The notes under the pieces are model-generated. The model ran no database searches and had not been told where the DNA came from. It was given only the letters and a program-made list of their open reading frames with translations. From NCBI GenBank assembly GCA_031396205.1, contig JANNKH010000017.1, forward strand, positions 40,198-104,197: a DNA stretch of 64,000 bases. Direction: 5' to 3'. The stretch is from CAISIP01 sp031396205 (GTDB lineage: Bacteria; Pseudomonadota; Gammaproteobacteria; Burkholderiales; Burkholderiaceae_C). Made by a program: the position numbers and the translations under genes. Of this stretch, positions 63,771-64,000 are shown piece after piece. Position 1 is the first letter of the stretch. Every line of letters starts with the position of its first letter.

Positions 63771-64000
63771 ATGGGTCGCATTTTGGCGATATTTAGACGA
63801 TTGCAAACACTACTGAAGGTGTTTGGTAGAGGGCGATACCTCACCTATAAGGACGGCCTCCATGTGGGTAGAGGAACGCGAATTTGGGCGCCAAACAAAC
63901 TAGTCATTGGAGAAAACGTTTACATTGGCAAACACGTCAACATCGAAGCTGACTGCGAAATAGGTGACTATTGTCTTATTGCCAATAGAGTGGCCATAGT
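63771..64000 (+). CDS. Hexapeptide-repeat acyltransferase (3' partial)
   Basis: ATG at 63771, preceded by AGGAAAT; an in-frame ATG at 63750 is possible. The frame is open to the right edge. Residues ~30-76 show left-handed beta-helix repeats: HVGRGTRIWAPNKLVIGENV and IGKHVNIEADCEIGDYCLIA. Members acetylate sugars or glycan repeat units. The gap 63656-63770 holds no gene. Confidence 0.82.
   Translation, partial: MGRILAIFRRLQTLLKVFGRGRYLTYKDGLHVGRGTRIWAPNKLVIGENVYIGKHVNIEADCEIGDYCLIANRVAI

Overview
The window reads as a chromosomal segment of a high-GC Gram-negative bacterium, most likely a betaproteobacterium (Burkholderiales or relatives). The reasons are the gene order rplM-rpsI-erpA-bactofilin-DUF6776-anmK-M23 peptidase-tyrS, the protein sequences of these housekeeping genes, and a complete XrtB-type eps locus with exosortase B, EpsI and a PEP-CTERM protein. 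I see no rRNA, tRNA, CRISPR array or transposase. Both ends cut genes.

Layout. 1-20.6 kb is conserved core: a truncated sterol desaturase/YhhN fusion, a three-gene ABC efflux operon (adaptor, permease, ATPase), ruvB, a secreted alpha-carbonic anhydrase, ruvA, phoH-ybeY, dtd with a CDF metal transporter, a secreted ankyrin protein, tyrS, an M23 peptidase with anmK, and the rplM-rpsI-(DUF6776)-bactofilin-erpA stretch. A salvage cluster follows: class II aldolase, mtnA and mtnP.

20.6-38.0 kb is a first polysaccharide locus, mostly on the minus strand. It has an RmlD-like reductase, a Wza-type export lipoprotein, an initiating sugar transferase, a Wzz-type chain-length protein, a tiny membrane protein, glycosyltransferases, a methyltransferase, a sugar nucleotidyltransferase, an epimerase, an O-antigen ligase/polymerase and a Wzx flippase. 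It also carries two related secreted TIM-barrel proteins, one of them fused to a beta-propeller. 38.3-43.3 kb holds an FAD oxidoreductase, a zinc-ribbon Nudix hydrolase, a B12-binding radical SAM protein and rlmJ.

43.5-64 kb is a second, exosortase-linked polysaccharide locus on the plus strand: a PEP-CTERM protein, then epsA (LuxR-type regulator), epsB, epsL, epsD, epsE, epsF and epsG, an inverted vanZ gene, xrtB and epsI. It continues with gmd-fcl for GDP-L-fucose, a second flippase, a second polymerase/ligase, a GT2-GT4 fusion, a secreted GH39-like glycosidase and the start of a hexapeptide acyltransferase.

The most unusual part is the interval between epsG and xrtB. A DUF2442 cassette sits between two perfect 31-bp copies of the end of epsG, in a way that leaves both epsG and the convergent vanZ with intact 3' ends. 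A HEPN/MNT toxin-antitoxin pair is placed directly before xrtB, so that the HEPN stop codon overlaps the xrtB GTG start. Other leads are the TIM-barrel/beta-propeller fusion and its stand-alone paralogue, and the aldolase-mtnA-mtnP cluster, which resembles the DHAP (5'-methylthioadenosine) shunt.
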